Source: Pseudoscleropodium purum (Eukaryota > Streptophyta > Bryopsida > Hypnales > Brachytheciaceae). From it: a DNA stretch of 64,000 bases. The notes beneath the pieces are model-generated. The model made no database searches, had not been told where the DNA came from, and worked only from the letters and a program-made list of their open reading frames with translations. Position 1 is the first letter of the stretch. Each line of letters starts with the position of its first letter. Below are positions 47,991 to 60,115 of this stretch, one piece after another. A program made the position numbers and the translations under genes. Location of the stretch: NCBI GenBank assembly GCA_963969395.1, contig OZ017804.1, forward strand, positions 2,666,001 to 2,730,000. Reading direction: 5' to 3'.

Positions 47991-50490
47991 CCATGCAATC
48001 AAAACTTATGACAATTGTTATACCTTAAAGCTACTCCTTAGCTACATGTTATGTGAAAATTTCAAAGATATAAAATAAAAACTTTGTTTGTAAATGATGA
48101 CTGAAATTATTTTGTTGACAAAAAAATGCTACTTGGTCTTTAGGGGTTAAATATAATATAATTTTTGGAATGATTTGAACTTATTAAGAACTACTCTTTA
48201 TTGTGTAAGAAATCTTTGGGGAACAATGGATGAACTTCTACATAAGCCTTTTTTGAATATTCCATTGTGTATAATACTAGACGTTTTCAAGCAAAAATAA
48301 TCTTCTTGGTATTAATCAAAATGTAATTTTGATTTATTTATACAATTTCAAAATTCAAGTAGAATTGTGATATGAAGTAACTTTTGACATTTTCAAACTT
48401 TGTTATACATATTAAGCTCATTTTTTACCTTCCAAAGGATTTCAAATTGAGTTAAATTTACCAAATTAGAAAAAGTATCTCACAAGTATGACTATATATT
48501 ATGTTGACTCTACTTGAAAACTGAGTCAATTATGTAAAATCCATCGGTTCATTTCATTTTCAAGTAAAGTGAATTTTATTATAACCCCTCAAGGCCTGAC
48601 AATGTTTTCACAATGGAGGCTTTTAATGAATTGCCCCACTTTGATATTATTTTGCACATGGATGTACTTGATCTTTTTAATTTTAACCATAAAAAAGTGA
48701 AGAATACTTTGTCTAGTATGAATAGAATTAATTGTAGAATATATTGACCATTGAATTTTTAGATTATAACAATTTTGGATGATCAACTCTTTAGGCAAAA
48801 AATGCAATTTGTGGAGAAGAAAAATTATAAGAAGATGAATAATGCTTTTTTGCCCTCCAAAAAAATTGTATTAGAATCTAAGGCAAATGTCGTATTTTTT
48901 ATTTTAAAAATTGAGAAATAAAAAACTCTCCCAAGTTTGTAGACATTTTCAAACAATAGGATTTGAAAGCCAAAACTAACTAAATTGGTTCCTACAAAAT
49001 AAATAAAAATTTATATATATATTATTTTTTGAAGCTTAACAATTGATATCATTAGCATATTGTTTGGAACATCTCCAAAAAATTTGGAGTCATTTTAATT
49101 ATTTTTGTATTCTTAACCACATTAGATTGAATTTTGTATTTTTAAAATTGCTAAAAATATAAATTAAATTTTTTTTCTCCTAACCTAGTTTTTTTGTGCA
49201 AATTATAGACTAGAAATGTCTAAGAAAATATTTTTTTTCCATCCTTTCTATTTTTTTCATTATAAACAAATTATGTTTGTTCCTTTTTTCTATTAGACTA
49301 CATTTCCTAAATAAATTTTTAGATACTTCCCACATCAAAATTTTGAAAATCAAAGAATGCAACAAGTATGTCAAATTGTTATTCTACAAGTTCCTAATTT
49401 ATAAAATATTGAGATTTGTTTCATCTTACCAAAAAATTTCCATTGAAAATTTGAAGAGAATACATTGTGACCCCTCAGTCCTTGAGGGGATAATTTTCAA
49501 TATATCCTAATTACATTTCTAATTTAAGATTTTTGAAAAACCAATTGAATGTCCAAGATAATTCAAGTCTTTTGAAAAAAATTTTAAAATGATTTTAAGC
49601 ATATTAAGCGGTTTATATGAATTTTTCCAATCTAATTTTTAAAGAATTATATTGATTTCACCTTCTTTTCCAAAATTGAAGCAATTACAACTTGTAAGGA
49701 AAATATGACTTCATCTTTAAAAATAGAATACTTGATTTTCATTATTCTATTACATTAGCCAAAACAAACATAAAAACAAAAAATTAACTACATAGTTATT
49801 GGTTTTAGTATTTAGAAACTAAAGAACACATTATTTCCATTTGTTTTTCTTTCAAGCCTCAAACTCAAAAAACAAATTTGATTCAAGCTTGCTCTTACTC
49901 TCAATTATACTTTCATTCGTTATAAACCTTTCAAAATCCAAAAGGTCTTCAAGGGGTCTTTATTTTAATTCAATTACATATTCATATTAGAATAATTCAT
50001 ATTTCAAATATCTAGTAGTTTTTCTTACAATGAATTCTTTTTTTAAATTATGCAATTGCAATTTCATGAAAATTCTATGTTATATTAGCATCAATTTTGA
50101 ATATAATTGAATAATGTTTTGCTTACAAATTAAATAAAAAAATAAGTGTTCCAAATTTTTGTAGATGATTTCTGACTTTTTTTGACCTTTGAGGTATTGA
50201 AAAAAATCAATTTAAAATATTTTTGAATATTTCATTTTAGAATTCTTATAGCATAATTTTTTTGGAAATATTTCCTATTGAATATACCAATAGTACACAT
50301 AATACATAATGCTAGAGACATATGATGGAGACATGTAATGTAGTATAGACATACGATATTTTTATTTTTACATAAAAAGATTATTAATTTCACAATGATT
50401 GAAAATAGGAATGTCTTGAGCTAGATACAAAATATCTTTTGAAGAAAAATTTATAAAAATATTTCAAAAGGTTTTAGTTTCTTCCAAAAT
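47991..50490. other. AT-rich intergenic DNA
   Basis: No gene. Motifs of the GGTCTTTAGGGGTTAA type occur at 48135-48150 and 49478-49493 (CCTTGAGGGGATAA), with the reverse (TAACCCCTCAAGG) at about 48583. Nothing else was identified. Confidence 0.55.
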
Positions 50491-50737
50491 CATTAGATGA
50501 GATTTCAGCCTCCGAGAGGGCTGTGAATTCCCTTGCACTTAGTTGGGTTCCCATTGCCCCACAACAGTTGTATAATGTGGCACAATGATTGCCACGTTGG
50601 GTTTTTTTTTTTAAATAATAAAAAAATTCAACTTTTTTTGCATTTTAAAATTAAATTTTTTTTGACAATGGTCTTTCCCAGACTGCTTGGGGAATAGTCC
50701 CACATGGCCCTCTAGACCCTCCAAAAAACATCTAATG
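50491..50737. mobile_element. foldback/MITE-like element, copy 3 (247 bp)
   Basis: CATTAGATGAGATTTCAG opens it and CCTCCAAAAAACATCTAATG closes it. The internal hairpin GTGGCA (50577-50582) / TGCCAC (50590-50595) is followed by a T/A-rich tract, as in copies 1 and 4. Confidence 0.65.
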
Positions 50738-52600
50738 GCGATCAATTGTGAAATTGCACTCAATTATGATACCTTTCTAAAAACAAATCTTAAAAATACT
50801 TCTTAAAAATATGTAGCCTTCATTTTATAAGAGTCTTTGGTCACTTCTAGAGACATCTATTTTTGGTACTTGTGATAATTCATTCTTTATTCATAGTTTT
50901 TCAAAAATACTCCAAAGAAAAAATTTTAAATCTATTCTTTTGACTTTCAACAAGATACAACAAATATCATAGTATATCAATCAAAAGAAAAAGGAATGAT
51001 ATGAATGAATGATATAAATATGTTGGAATAGTCAATTGCTACTATAAATTTTCAAAAGTAGTTTTATCGTCTTTAAGTTGACAACTTTGAGGTTAAATGG
51101 TTGCTTTATGAACCTTCTAAAGTAATTGTATCTAATTGCGTCTCCTTTTAAAATCCAATTCTACATATTCTTTCAAAAAATGTCCTATTATTTATGCATG
51201 AGAGTTGAAGGTTGCTTTAGGGTACATCTATTTGCAATGTTTTGAAAATTTATAGTTTATTTATACTTTGTTATAAAAGAATTCACAAAAGAATAAATAT
51301 ATATAATATTCCATATGTATAATATTCTTTTGACTTCCAATAAGATTGGCGCAAAGAAATAAAGAACGTTCTTAATATGAACAATGTTCAATTGCTTATT
51401 CATATGCAATTTGGTATAGTTATTTTAACCATGCAACTCTCAGAAGTCCATATTCTAAATGATGAACATAATGCTTTGTTGCAATGATTTGTCCCAACAA
51501 ATAATTTTTCATTCATCCAAACAAACAACTATAGTATAATTGGCTTTGTCATTTTCACATTACGCACTCTTCAAGTAAGGTATGTAGTCAAACTTCTTGT
51601 CAATGCAAAGCATTCTCCCTTGTAGTCTTCATCCAAGATTTATTGGCTCTTTCAGAAACATACTTTCTTCTTGCCTAACCAGTACGCCCTTTACTATTGT
51701 AAGAGTCAAAATAAATGTACATGTAATTTTCTAATTTTTTTAATTTGAAATAACTCAAAGATCTATAACTTTCACTTGATAGGATCAAACACCATGAAAC
51801 AAAGTCTATGCACCACTTCTAGCAAAGGGCTTTTAGATACTCATAATGCAATTGGAGGACATATATTCTTACAATAACAAACAAAGCAAACAACCTAATT
51901 AAATGTAAAGGCTTACTTTTTGAGTATGATACTTATTCAAACTTCTTGTCAATGCAAAACCTCTTCTCTTGTGATCCAAAATGCAAGACTTCTTGGCTCT
52001 TTAACTTTGGAGCGCTCCATTGTCCAATTTTTGGATAACGAACACATTGAAATTCAGTTTTCTTTTTCATTACTGTTTAAATGAAAGTCATCTAATTTGT
52101 AAAGATACTTTATTAAGTTGTTGTTATAGTAGTTGAATTTGGTGTTACTAGAGTTCATATTTTTCTAGAATTACAAATGTAGAAGTGTGTCAAGCCAAAA
52201 ATTACATTGGTTTTAGTTCATAAGTGAATTTGCAAATATGAGAATACAAAAATTTCAAAAAATCATCGTATCAAGAGAACCTCATTTCAAATTCATTCCA
52301 ACAAGTTTTACTCAAAAAATAATAATATTTAGCTTATAATTGAATTTTGAAGGAATTTTGAAATTTTCCTTTCAAAATTAAAAAAATATTGGTGATAGCA
52401 TTGATGAATCTAACCATATGGATGCAATCTAAAACTCAAAATTTACAAATTCTATTTGTATATCAATTTCAAAATATCCTTCCAAATAGCACTTTATAAT
52501 GATTTTTTTCAAATCGTCAATTTCTGAAAAAGATCTGGATGTTTAGGGGTTAAGAAGTGTATTTTCTTCATGCTTCATTTGATAAATTAAATTGAAAAAA
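50738..52600. other. AT-rich intergenic DNA with a duplicated segment
   Basis: No gene. CAAACTTCTTGTCAATGCAA at about 51591 and again at about 51937 begins two related segments of about 65 bp, both ending TTGGCTCTTT. Family-A-like text ends in GATGTTTAGGGGTTAAG at about 52538-52554. Confidence 0.55.
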
Positions 52601-52649
52601 AAATTGAAAAAAAGAAGATATAAGCATAATTATGGAAAGATTGAAAATA

Positions 52650-53151
52650 ATTTAGGAATAAAATGGTTCAATGGTTCCTTCTATGGACCCTCCACCGCAG
52701 AGTTTTGTGTAACCAATAATAATGTCCAAAAGAGATCGATGGGGGAGGGGTAGGGCTCCGCCATCGCCATAGCCGTCCGTCGCCACTAGCGAACCTCGCT
52801 TGAAGAAGCTGTCGCAGGCTTCTTCTTCCCCGCGCGACGCCCTTGCCTTCATTAGTTTGCTCAATCCCTCGCAGCTCTCAAGATTTTTTTTCTTTCTCTT
52901 AAGATCGCTCTCAATCAGGTACCAATAATAAAGAATCAGTCTCCCTTCCTTTGATTTTCCAATTTTCTCATTCAGTGGTTACGATCTGAGGTTTCCAGAT
53001 CTGAAGCTCACAGCTCTGTGATCTGACGTGTGGAAGCCTAGGGTTTGGTTCTGCGTGGAGCTCAAGCGCGGAGAGTGAGAACGAGGAGTTGCGGAGGGGA
53101 TTGTGGGGAGTTTGGCGATTGGGAGGCGATTTGAGAGAGCCGCGGGGAGAG
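52650..53151 (+). promoter_or_regulatory. TMN1 promoter and 5' leader
   Basis: GC rises sharply at about 52670. There is a long C/T-rich run (TTTTTTTTCTTTCTCTTAAG, about 52890) typical of plant leaders, an intron-donor-like CAG|GTACCAA near 52917, and AGGGTTT (telo-box core) at 53041-53047. The 70-codon minus ORF here is a shadow of the leader. Transcription start cannot be fixed. Confidence 0.5.
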
Positions 53152-56100
53152 ATGGCGACCCTCAGTAGGGTTGGCCTGTTGTGCGTCGTTGTGGTGCTTT
53201 TGGTTCAGCTCTGTAATGCCAACGAGTACGACCACAGGGTAGGGCACTGAACTTGTATTTGTACTTGTGTGGATTTGATTTTTCAGTTTGTGCTCTCACT
53301 CTCTCACTCTGTCTCTCTGTTTCAATCCGTTTCTATGTGTGGGACGACGTGGTTTTGGATTGTTTTCGATGCATCGTTTCAGGGTTTGCGTGATGTTCTG
53401 AACTTTCTAGTCGATCTTCATCTCGCCTGAGACTCTCTCGTTTTTGGTTTTCTGACGCGGAAGAGTTTTCAGGACGTGATCCTATGTCGGTACCATCAGC
53501 ATCGGGAACTATTTTTTTGAATGAGTGAATAATTTAACGAGTAATGTTTTTTACACGTTTTATTCACTTCCGTCCTAATTGTGCATTAAGACGTTCGAGT
53601 GCCCTTGTTGATTTAGATTTTGACCCATCGAACAGCTTGGCACGACTCATGATGTTCTTGGTTCAAGTTCGTTGGTAAATCGTGAGAACTTGAGGAACAG
53701 GAACTGCGGAAGCTGTCTGTATTACCGCATCTATGTTTTGCAAGGGTTCGGTATCGGTCCGTCGATCCTAGTGTAGAGATGGGGTGCTAGAAACCCTAAG
53801 GTTTTTATCCCGGTTTTATTGCGTTCTTGAGATGTGTTGGGCTTGTACCCTTTTCGACTATAGCACTATTGTCCAACAAATCATTGAACAAGAACTTAAT
53901 AGTAAGACCCTGAGTCACTGACAAATGAACTCAATTGTTTTGCGAGACTGCAACTTTTGATCCTCGATGACTTTTCAGACCTTGACATATTAGTGAAAGT
54001 AAGCTCAAGAAAGTGAACAATAGAGAATTATTAAATCTTGAATTATTCTCCCTCGGAACAGGAGATGGATTAGCCAGTGTGTGAGGAGCCAGTTTCAAGA
54101 ATGTTGTGTTGATGGATGTATTTGAATAATGTTGTTGTTCTTGATCGGCATTTTGGTACGAAAGGTCGTTTCATCACGATTGTTGGACTTGAATTGTGGA
54201 GCATGTGTTCCAATATCAATACAGCAAACCCTATTCTAAGTGCTTTCGCAGTATTTGACTGCCTGGGTTGCCTGACTGCGTCACTGTTGTTATCCCGGAT
54301 TTCGAACGTAACTGCATTACTCACTGCACACCACCCCTTTTGTGAAATGTGCAGTATGGGAATGGGGATTCGGTGATACTTTGGGTAAACAAGGTGGGAC
54401 CTTACAACAATCCACAAGAAACGTACAACTACTACAGTTTGCCGTTCTGCAGTCCGGGTAATGGCGCAAACGCTCGACACAAATGGGGAGGACTTGGTGA
54501 AGTCCTGGAAGGGAATGAGCTCATCAACAGCGAGATTGACATCAAGTTCAGAAGTAAGTGGCTTTCGACATGTGCCGGAGGATCGGCCTCATGCTTCTTA
54601 GCAGTTTTGGAGTCTCAGTTTTGTCCAATTTTGTTTATTTATCGACTTACACATGCAATGTTCTTCAGTGATTCTGGTTGTGTACAAATTGAAGCGGTCA
54701 TTCAGTAACCTATAATCCTTGGTCCTTTAGGGATGTATACCAGAGGATGAGGTCTCCTCTCAATGTCTGATGGTGGGTGTTGTGTATTAAGCTGTCTTAT
54801 GCAGTTTGATATAGAAGTGAACTATCTAATCATATTGAGTACGCAGTTATTTTCTCTGCAAACTCGGTAGGCTCATTTTTGCTAAACTGTATTGTGTGAC
54901 GCAGTACCCGTGGAGAAAAAAACGATATGCAGCTTTGACTTGAGTGAGATGTCAGCAGCAGCATTCAAAGATGCTGTCTCGAACATTTACTGGTTCGAAT
55001 TCTTTATGGGTGAGTGACCAATTCTAGTCATTGTCACGTGGGTTTCCTGGTCCTGGGTTATTGTGCACATGTGGGTTTTCTGGTCGGATGGGATTCCTAT
55101 CCGAACGGTACTTGTTGTTAGGAAACTGTTTACTTGCTAAACCCTAACATGAATCTTTCTTGAATCGAGCGTGTTCTTTCTGGTACGGAGTTGAACGAAT
55201 TTCTAATGATCAAATTTCGGTTGTGTTTGTTGCTTTCCAACGCAGACGATCTTCCGCTTTGGGGTATGTAACTTTCTGATGCTTTTGGCTCACCTACTTT
55301 TGGTTTGGTGATGATCAGTTCTTGTGATAGTGTTGATTGCAAATGTCGCAGATTCGAACATCTTAGAATACAGAGTCTTATTCAATACGTTTTCTGGGGT
55401 TTCGGAGCTTTTGTAGCCGCCGTAAACACTGATGATAAGCTAGTTGTATTGATTGGGATATGCAGGCTTCGTCGGAGAGCAACATTCGGACAAAGAAGAT
55501 GATGGGAAGTACATGATGTACACGCACAAGGACCTGGTGATCAAGTACAACAACGATCAGGTACAATTTTTGTGAGCTTTACAAACAGTCTCTTCCAGGG
55601 TTCATCCAATTGGTCTTGCGAGATGGCACATGACGCTTGCTGACGTAGTTGCTTGTGTACTGACAGATTATTCAAGTAAATCTCACTCAAGAGAACCTCC
55701 AGCCCATAACTCCTGGTAAGAAGATTGACCTGACATTCGCAGTGCAGTGGGAACCGACCAACACGTCATACATCAGGCGCTTTGATGCGTACCTGGACTA
55801 CCCGTTCTTTGAGCACCAGGTGTGTGTCAGACAATGTGGATCTAAGTAAAATTAATTTTTTGTAAGTCTTCAAGATCTTTTATTGAGCCTCCTTGCAATA
55901 GCGCTTTAATTCACGACAATCATGTTGATTACGAAAACCCTAGATTGCTTAGTTGAGAATGACGGGTTGCAATCACCGAGCGTCGCGTCGGTCTTCCCAT
56001 GCATTTGACTCCCGTGTGTCTGAAAACATGTTTTCTTGGCCTTCAGTTATCGGTAGTTGTTGACGTAGAAGCAGACATGTAAGTCGTTGTAGATAGCATC

Positions 56101-59100
56101 TGCTGTTGCTGTGGACTTGGAGATTGATGGGCGTTGTCATGGCAGATTCACTGGTTCTCCATCTTCAACTCGTTCATGATGGTGATATTCCTGACCGGGC
56201 TAGTGTCAATGATTCTGATGCGCACGCTGCGCAACGACTACGCGAAGTACGCACGGGAGGAAGATGACTTAGAGACATTGGTGAGTGCAGAGATCCGAAG
56301 TTGTTTGTGTGTATGCCGATGGGCTCTTGGAGTGATGTTGGTTTATGGAATGACGGGGAGTGACTTGGCTGTGGTGGTGCAGGAGAGGGACGTGAGTGAA
56401 GAGTCTGGATGGAAACTGGTGCACGGAGATGTGTTCCGGGCACCTCGCAGTCTGGTGCTTTTGTCAGCGTTGGTGGGGACCGGTGCGCAGTTGGCGCTGC
56501 TGGTGTTACTTGTGATTCTGCTGTCTATTGTCGGCATGCTCTATGTTGGGTATGTATACTTTGATTACAAGGCAGAAAATACTATTTACTTCACTTCGAT
56601 TATGTATACTTTGATTACAAGGCAGAAAATACTATTTTCTTCACTTCGATTATTTTTACATATGCATAGTGGTTTTGGGGAGATAGATTTGTTGAGAGAT
56701 CTTTATTTACAGGAGCCAATCCTGTTGAGATCAAATTTGTATTATTATTTATGAATTTCTTACCCAATTTCTCATCGGGAGGTTGTAGACCGCTATAAGT
56801 GACTGTTTACAATCCCATGTTCACTCAAAGATGAGTGGCTATCGGCGTTTAGCCCAGTCATTCTTACAACCAACTTGCTAATAGAAGACGCAACCAAGTG
56901 TCTGAATATTTGAGTCCCTGTATAAGAGTTTGGATGAGGTCCCGCATGGTTTCAGTATCCCCTAGCTTAGTTTGTGTTTCATTGAAGGAACTTCGATTTG
57001 AGTGGGTGAAGGGTGAACTTCGTACTAAGTAATTTTGGTTCTCCACGTTGGTGGATTATTCAACCAATTAGATGGAAAGTGATGTCCAGAAGTACAAACC
57101 AGTGTTATAACGCCTGGTCTGTTATGGTTTAGTAGTTGTGGTTTACTGGAGTTCGAATACGTGGTGTCCAGTGATTGATTGCAGCCATGGACTGGAAATG
57201 GGGTTATTGAATGGTTCTTTTAATGTGTGGTTGCAGGCGTGGAGCTATTGTGACGGCATTCATCGTATGCTACGCGCTGACCTCGTTCATAGCAGGATAC
57301 GTGAGCGGAGGGTTCTACTCGCGCAATGATGGTACCCATTTATACCCTTGGGAGTAGCGGGGTTTACGATCTCCAGGAGTTTCCGTTGTCTTATGCTTGT
57401 TTTGTGACTGTTGTTCAGGAAAGCACTGGATGAAGTCGATGCTGCTGACGGCGTCGTTGTTCCCATTCCTGTGCTTCGGCATTGGTTTCTTGTTGAACTT
57501 CGTGGCCATCTACTACCATTCTCTGGCGGCTATTCCTTTTGGAACGATGGTGAGATATTCACATATTTCTTGGAACGGAGAAGATTTTTTTTTTCCTGGA
57601 ATGACTCTATTAACTAATATTCGGGTGGCAGCAGAGGTTTCCTTGTTGAGATGACGGATAATCTTTTGTGGTACGCACTTAGCATTCTCTGAGGTATTGA
57701 AAAGTCTGAGCCGAGTGGATTTGTTAGCCTATTCGTCATTGAGCGAGAAAGCATATTTTATTGAAGAGTTTAAGGCAAGTTGTGCGTCCCTAGCAACACC
57801 GTTCTTTTTAGCACTTTAATGAAACTCTGTAGTCTCTAAAACCAACAGACGTTCTCAAAATTAACCAATGGGAGTTTAGGAGTTCTTCATGCCAACCAAT
57901 GGGATTTCGAGTATTTCTTTTTTCGTGCTTCAAGGGTCAAAGATAGTCTAGTGCCAATAGTAGGTTCTCCTACAATCACAAATTTGAATATTAGTAGCAT
58001 ATTATAGAGGTATTGAAAGAATATGAAAGAATCTGTCTCTTTCATGTGCAGCTGGAATTTCAGACCATGCCCCAACTTAAAAGCGAATTAGAACAAGTGT
58101 TTGTATTTTATGTCTCGTTATCTTATGTCCTGCGTGAGCTTGGTTGGGTTTGCAGGTGGTGGTGCTGGTGATTTGGGCATTCATTTCATTCCCACTGGCC
58201 TTGTTTGGGACTGTGGTGGGGCGGAACTGGAGCGGGCAGCCTGACAACCCGTGCAGAGTGAAGACCATCCCGCGGCCCATTCCGGACAAGAAGTGGTATT
58301 TGAAACCGTCAGTGGTGGCCCTATTGGGTGGTCTGCTGCCATTCGGGAGCATCTTCATCGAGATGTACTTCGTGTTCACTTCCTTCTGGCAGTATAAGGT
58401 GAGGTTTTCTTAGTACCTGAGTGCTTGGAACAATAGTGAATGTTATTCTTGTCATATTTGAGTGGGCTATATGAGGACTTTCTGCTGTTCAGTTTTATTT
58501 CTGTTTTGACTAAACACTTGTAATGTTCATCACCAATCCTGTTTATATGAATGCAGCCCTGTCTGAAATCTCAGTCTGAATCTTGGTCCTTAGGAGTTGT
58601 TCTGAGTTGATACTGAGGGCTATGGCAATGCATTTTGACGGCAATGAAGATTCTTGCATTCCGAATTGTGATGCAGGGATAGAACTTGTTCTAATGGTTC
58701 TCATGTTGTTACAGGTTTACTACGTGTACGGATTCATGCTGCTGGTATTCATCATTCTGACCATTGTGACCGTATGTGTGACGATCGTGGCGACCTACTT
58801 CTTGCTGAATGCTGAGAACTATCACTGGCAATGGACTTCGTTTTGGTCGGCGGCATCCACAGCGCTCTACGTGTACCTGTACTCGATTTACTACTATTAC
58901 ATGAAAACGAAAATGTCGGGTTTTTTCCAGATCAGTTTCTACTTCGGTTACACGCTGATGTTCTGCATCGGTCTGGGTATATTCTGCGGTAAGGGAATTT
59001 GTGTACAGGAGGTTGGGAATGTAGTCAGTTCTATTTCATTTTTTTTACCAAAGCACACGCTATATTATTCTTTGATGCTGGTGATTTGAATTTTAGCCCC

Positions 59101-59262
59101 GTTTGCATTATATTTTCCCCAGATGTTCGATCAAATTGGTCATTTCGAAACCATGAAATCTCTGTTGTGTGACTTATTTTGTTGGTATTTGCAGGCGCTG
59201 TGGGCTACCTAGGGTCGTCGTTGTTTGTGCGCCGAATATACAGGAACATCAAGTGCGACTAA
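53152..59262 (+). CDS. TMN1: TMN1-type nonaspanin (TM9 superfamily), 13 coding exons, 589 aa
   Basis: Nine-TM endomembrane (Golgi/endosome) protein of the TM9SF family. Exons: 53152-53238, 54355-54553, 54905-55009, 55246-55263, 55466-55560, 55667-55819, 56146-56280, 56383-56549, 57237-57331, 57419-57549, 58156-58398, 58715-58988, 59195-59262; all GT-AG and in phase. A signal peptide (1-23, [15 protein letters not shown]) precedes a lumenal domain with [19 protein letters not shown] (39-57), and [16 protein letters not shown] follows. The membrane part starts near 223 ([19 protein letters not shown]). Also seen are [42 protein letters not shown] and [18 protein letters not shown]. The tail IYRNIKCD carries the family's C-terminal KxD/E Golgi-retention signal. 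Length equals that of Arabidopsis TMN1 as I recall it. Exon 4 is only 18 nt. Intron 7 (102 nt) is in frame without a stop. Intron 1 (1.1 kb) is the longest. Confidence 0.96.
55246..55263 (+). other. TMN1: 18-nt microexon of TMN1
   Basis: The exon completes an Asp codon, encodes Asp-Leu-Pro-Leu-Trp and gives the first base of Gly. It is flanked by CGCAG and GTATGT. The resulting FFMDDLPLWGFVGE matches the conserved family segment, so skipping it would delete six residues in frame. Confidence 0.85.
56551..56650 (+). repeat. exact-period 50-bp tandem duplication in TMN1 intron 8
   Basis: TATGTATACTTTGATTACAA begins at 56551 and again at 56601. The two 50-bp units differ at one or two bases (TTTACTTC against TTTTCTTC). 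The first copy abuts the donor GG|GTATGT. The second copy lacks the G that makes GT, so it does not create a second identical donor. Confidence 0.9.
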
Positions 59263-59917
59263 GGTCGTGATCCATTTTTTTTCTTTTCGAAGTAACATTC
59301 CTGGGCTCGGACTGCACTTGTACCCGCAATTGCGTGCGAGGTAGACTCCTTGGAACGTTTTTCATGGAAAGCTGTCCGCAAGTCTACGCTGATGACGAAG
59401 GGGCTCCTCCAGCTGTGTCTGCAGAATGCTTGTGCTAGTGTAAGTGGAGCCCCCACCGTATGCATTAATACAATTTGCTTTGAGGCATTTTTAAGCCATC
59501 TCAGGATCGCCTTTTCAGTGCTTTTGAGTCCAGGTCTAGAGTTTGGTAAAGTTAGATGGCAATGGGAGGGATGAGTACGAGTAGACACGTGTAGCAATGC
59601 ACCAAGGTGATAGAAACATTTGTGATGGAATGGAAAAATAACATATCGACTCTTCAAAGATCAGCGTCATTTGCACATGCCTTCGCCGGTCTTCTTTTTC
59701 TTTCTTTTTGGATATCTTTTCACTTTCTGATTCTTTGAGTATGGAGTACTCACATCCTCACCACTTTGCCTCCCTGCCCAGTAATGGTACTGACTTCAAA
59801 TAGCTGAGGTGCAAATTTCCAATTTTCTTACTGTGGTGGGTAAGTGTCGAAATCTGCCCCCCATTTTGTGGTGATTAATTTCGTATTTCTCAACCTCTCC
59901 AAGCTAATTCATGGTCC
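59263..59917 (+). other. TMN1 3' flank / probable 3' UTR
   Basis: GC-balanced sequence after the TMN1 stop to about 59650, then more AT-rich. Plus- and minus-strand ORFs (59350-59574, 59259-59657) overlap here and lack family features. No separate gene was seen. Confidence 0.5.
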
Positions 59918-60115
59918 TTGATTGCAAATGTGATCTCCAATTTTCCAAATCTGACCATCTTGCAGTAAATAATTATTAAACTATTAGTTCCTATGCTATT
60001 TCATAAGGTGATAAAGTTGATTGCAAATGTGATCTCCAATTTTCCAAATCTGACCATCTTGCAGTAAATAATTATTAAACTACTAGGTCCTATGCTATTT
60101 CATAAGGTGAAAAAG
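59918..60115. repeat. recent 99-bp tandem duplication
   Basis: TTGATTGCAAATGTGATCTC starts at 59918 and at 60017. The two 99-bp units are almost identical (ACTATTAGTTCCTATGC against ACTACTAGGTCCTATGC, GGTGATAAAG against GGTGAAAAAG). Low divergence points to a recent event. Confidence 0.92.

Noticed and set aside
52652..52864. 70-codon minus-strand ORF before TMN1
   Set aside because: It lies in the TMN1 promoter/leader on the opposite strand, with no recognisable features.
56134..56754. 206-codon plus-strand ORF as a separate gene
   Set aside because: It is TMN1 exons 7 and 8 plus the in-frame intron between them and part of intron 8.
57138..57170. GAGTTCGAATACG as a tRNA T-loop
   Set aside because: No acceptor stem or anticodon arm can be folded around it; it lies in TMN1 intron 8.
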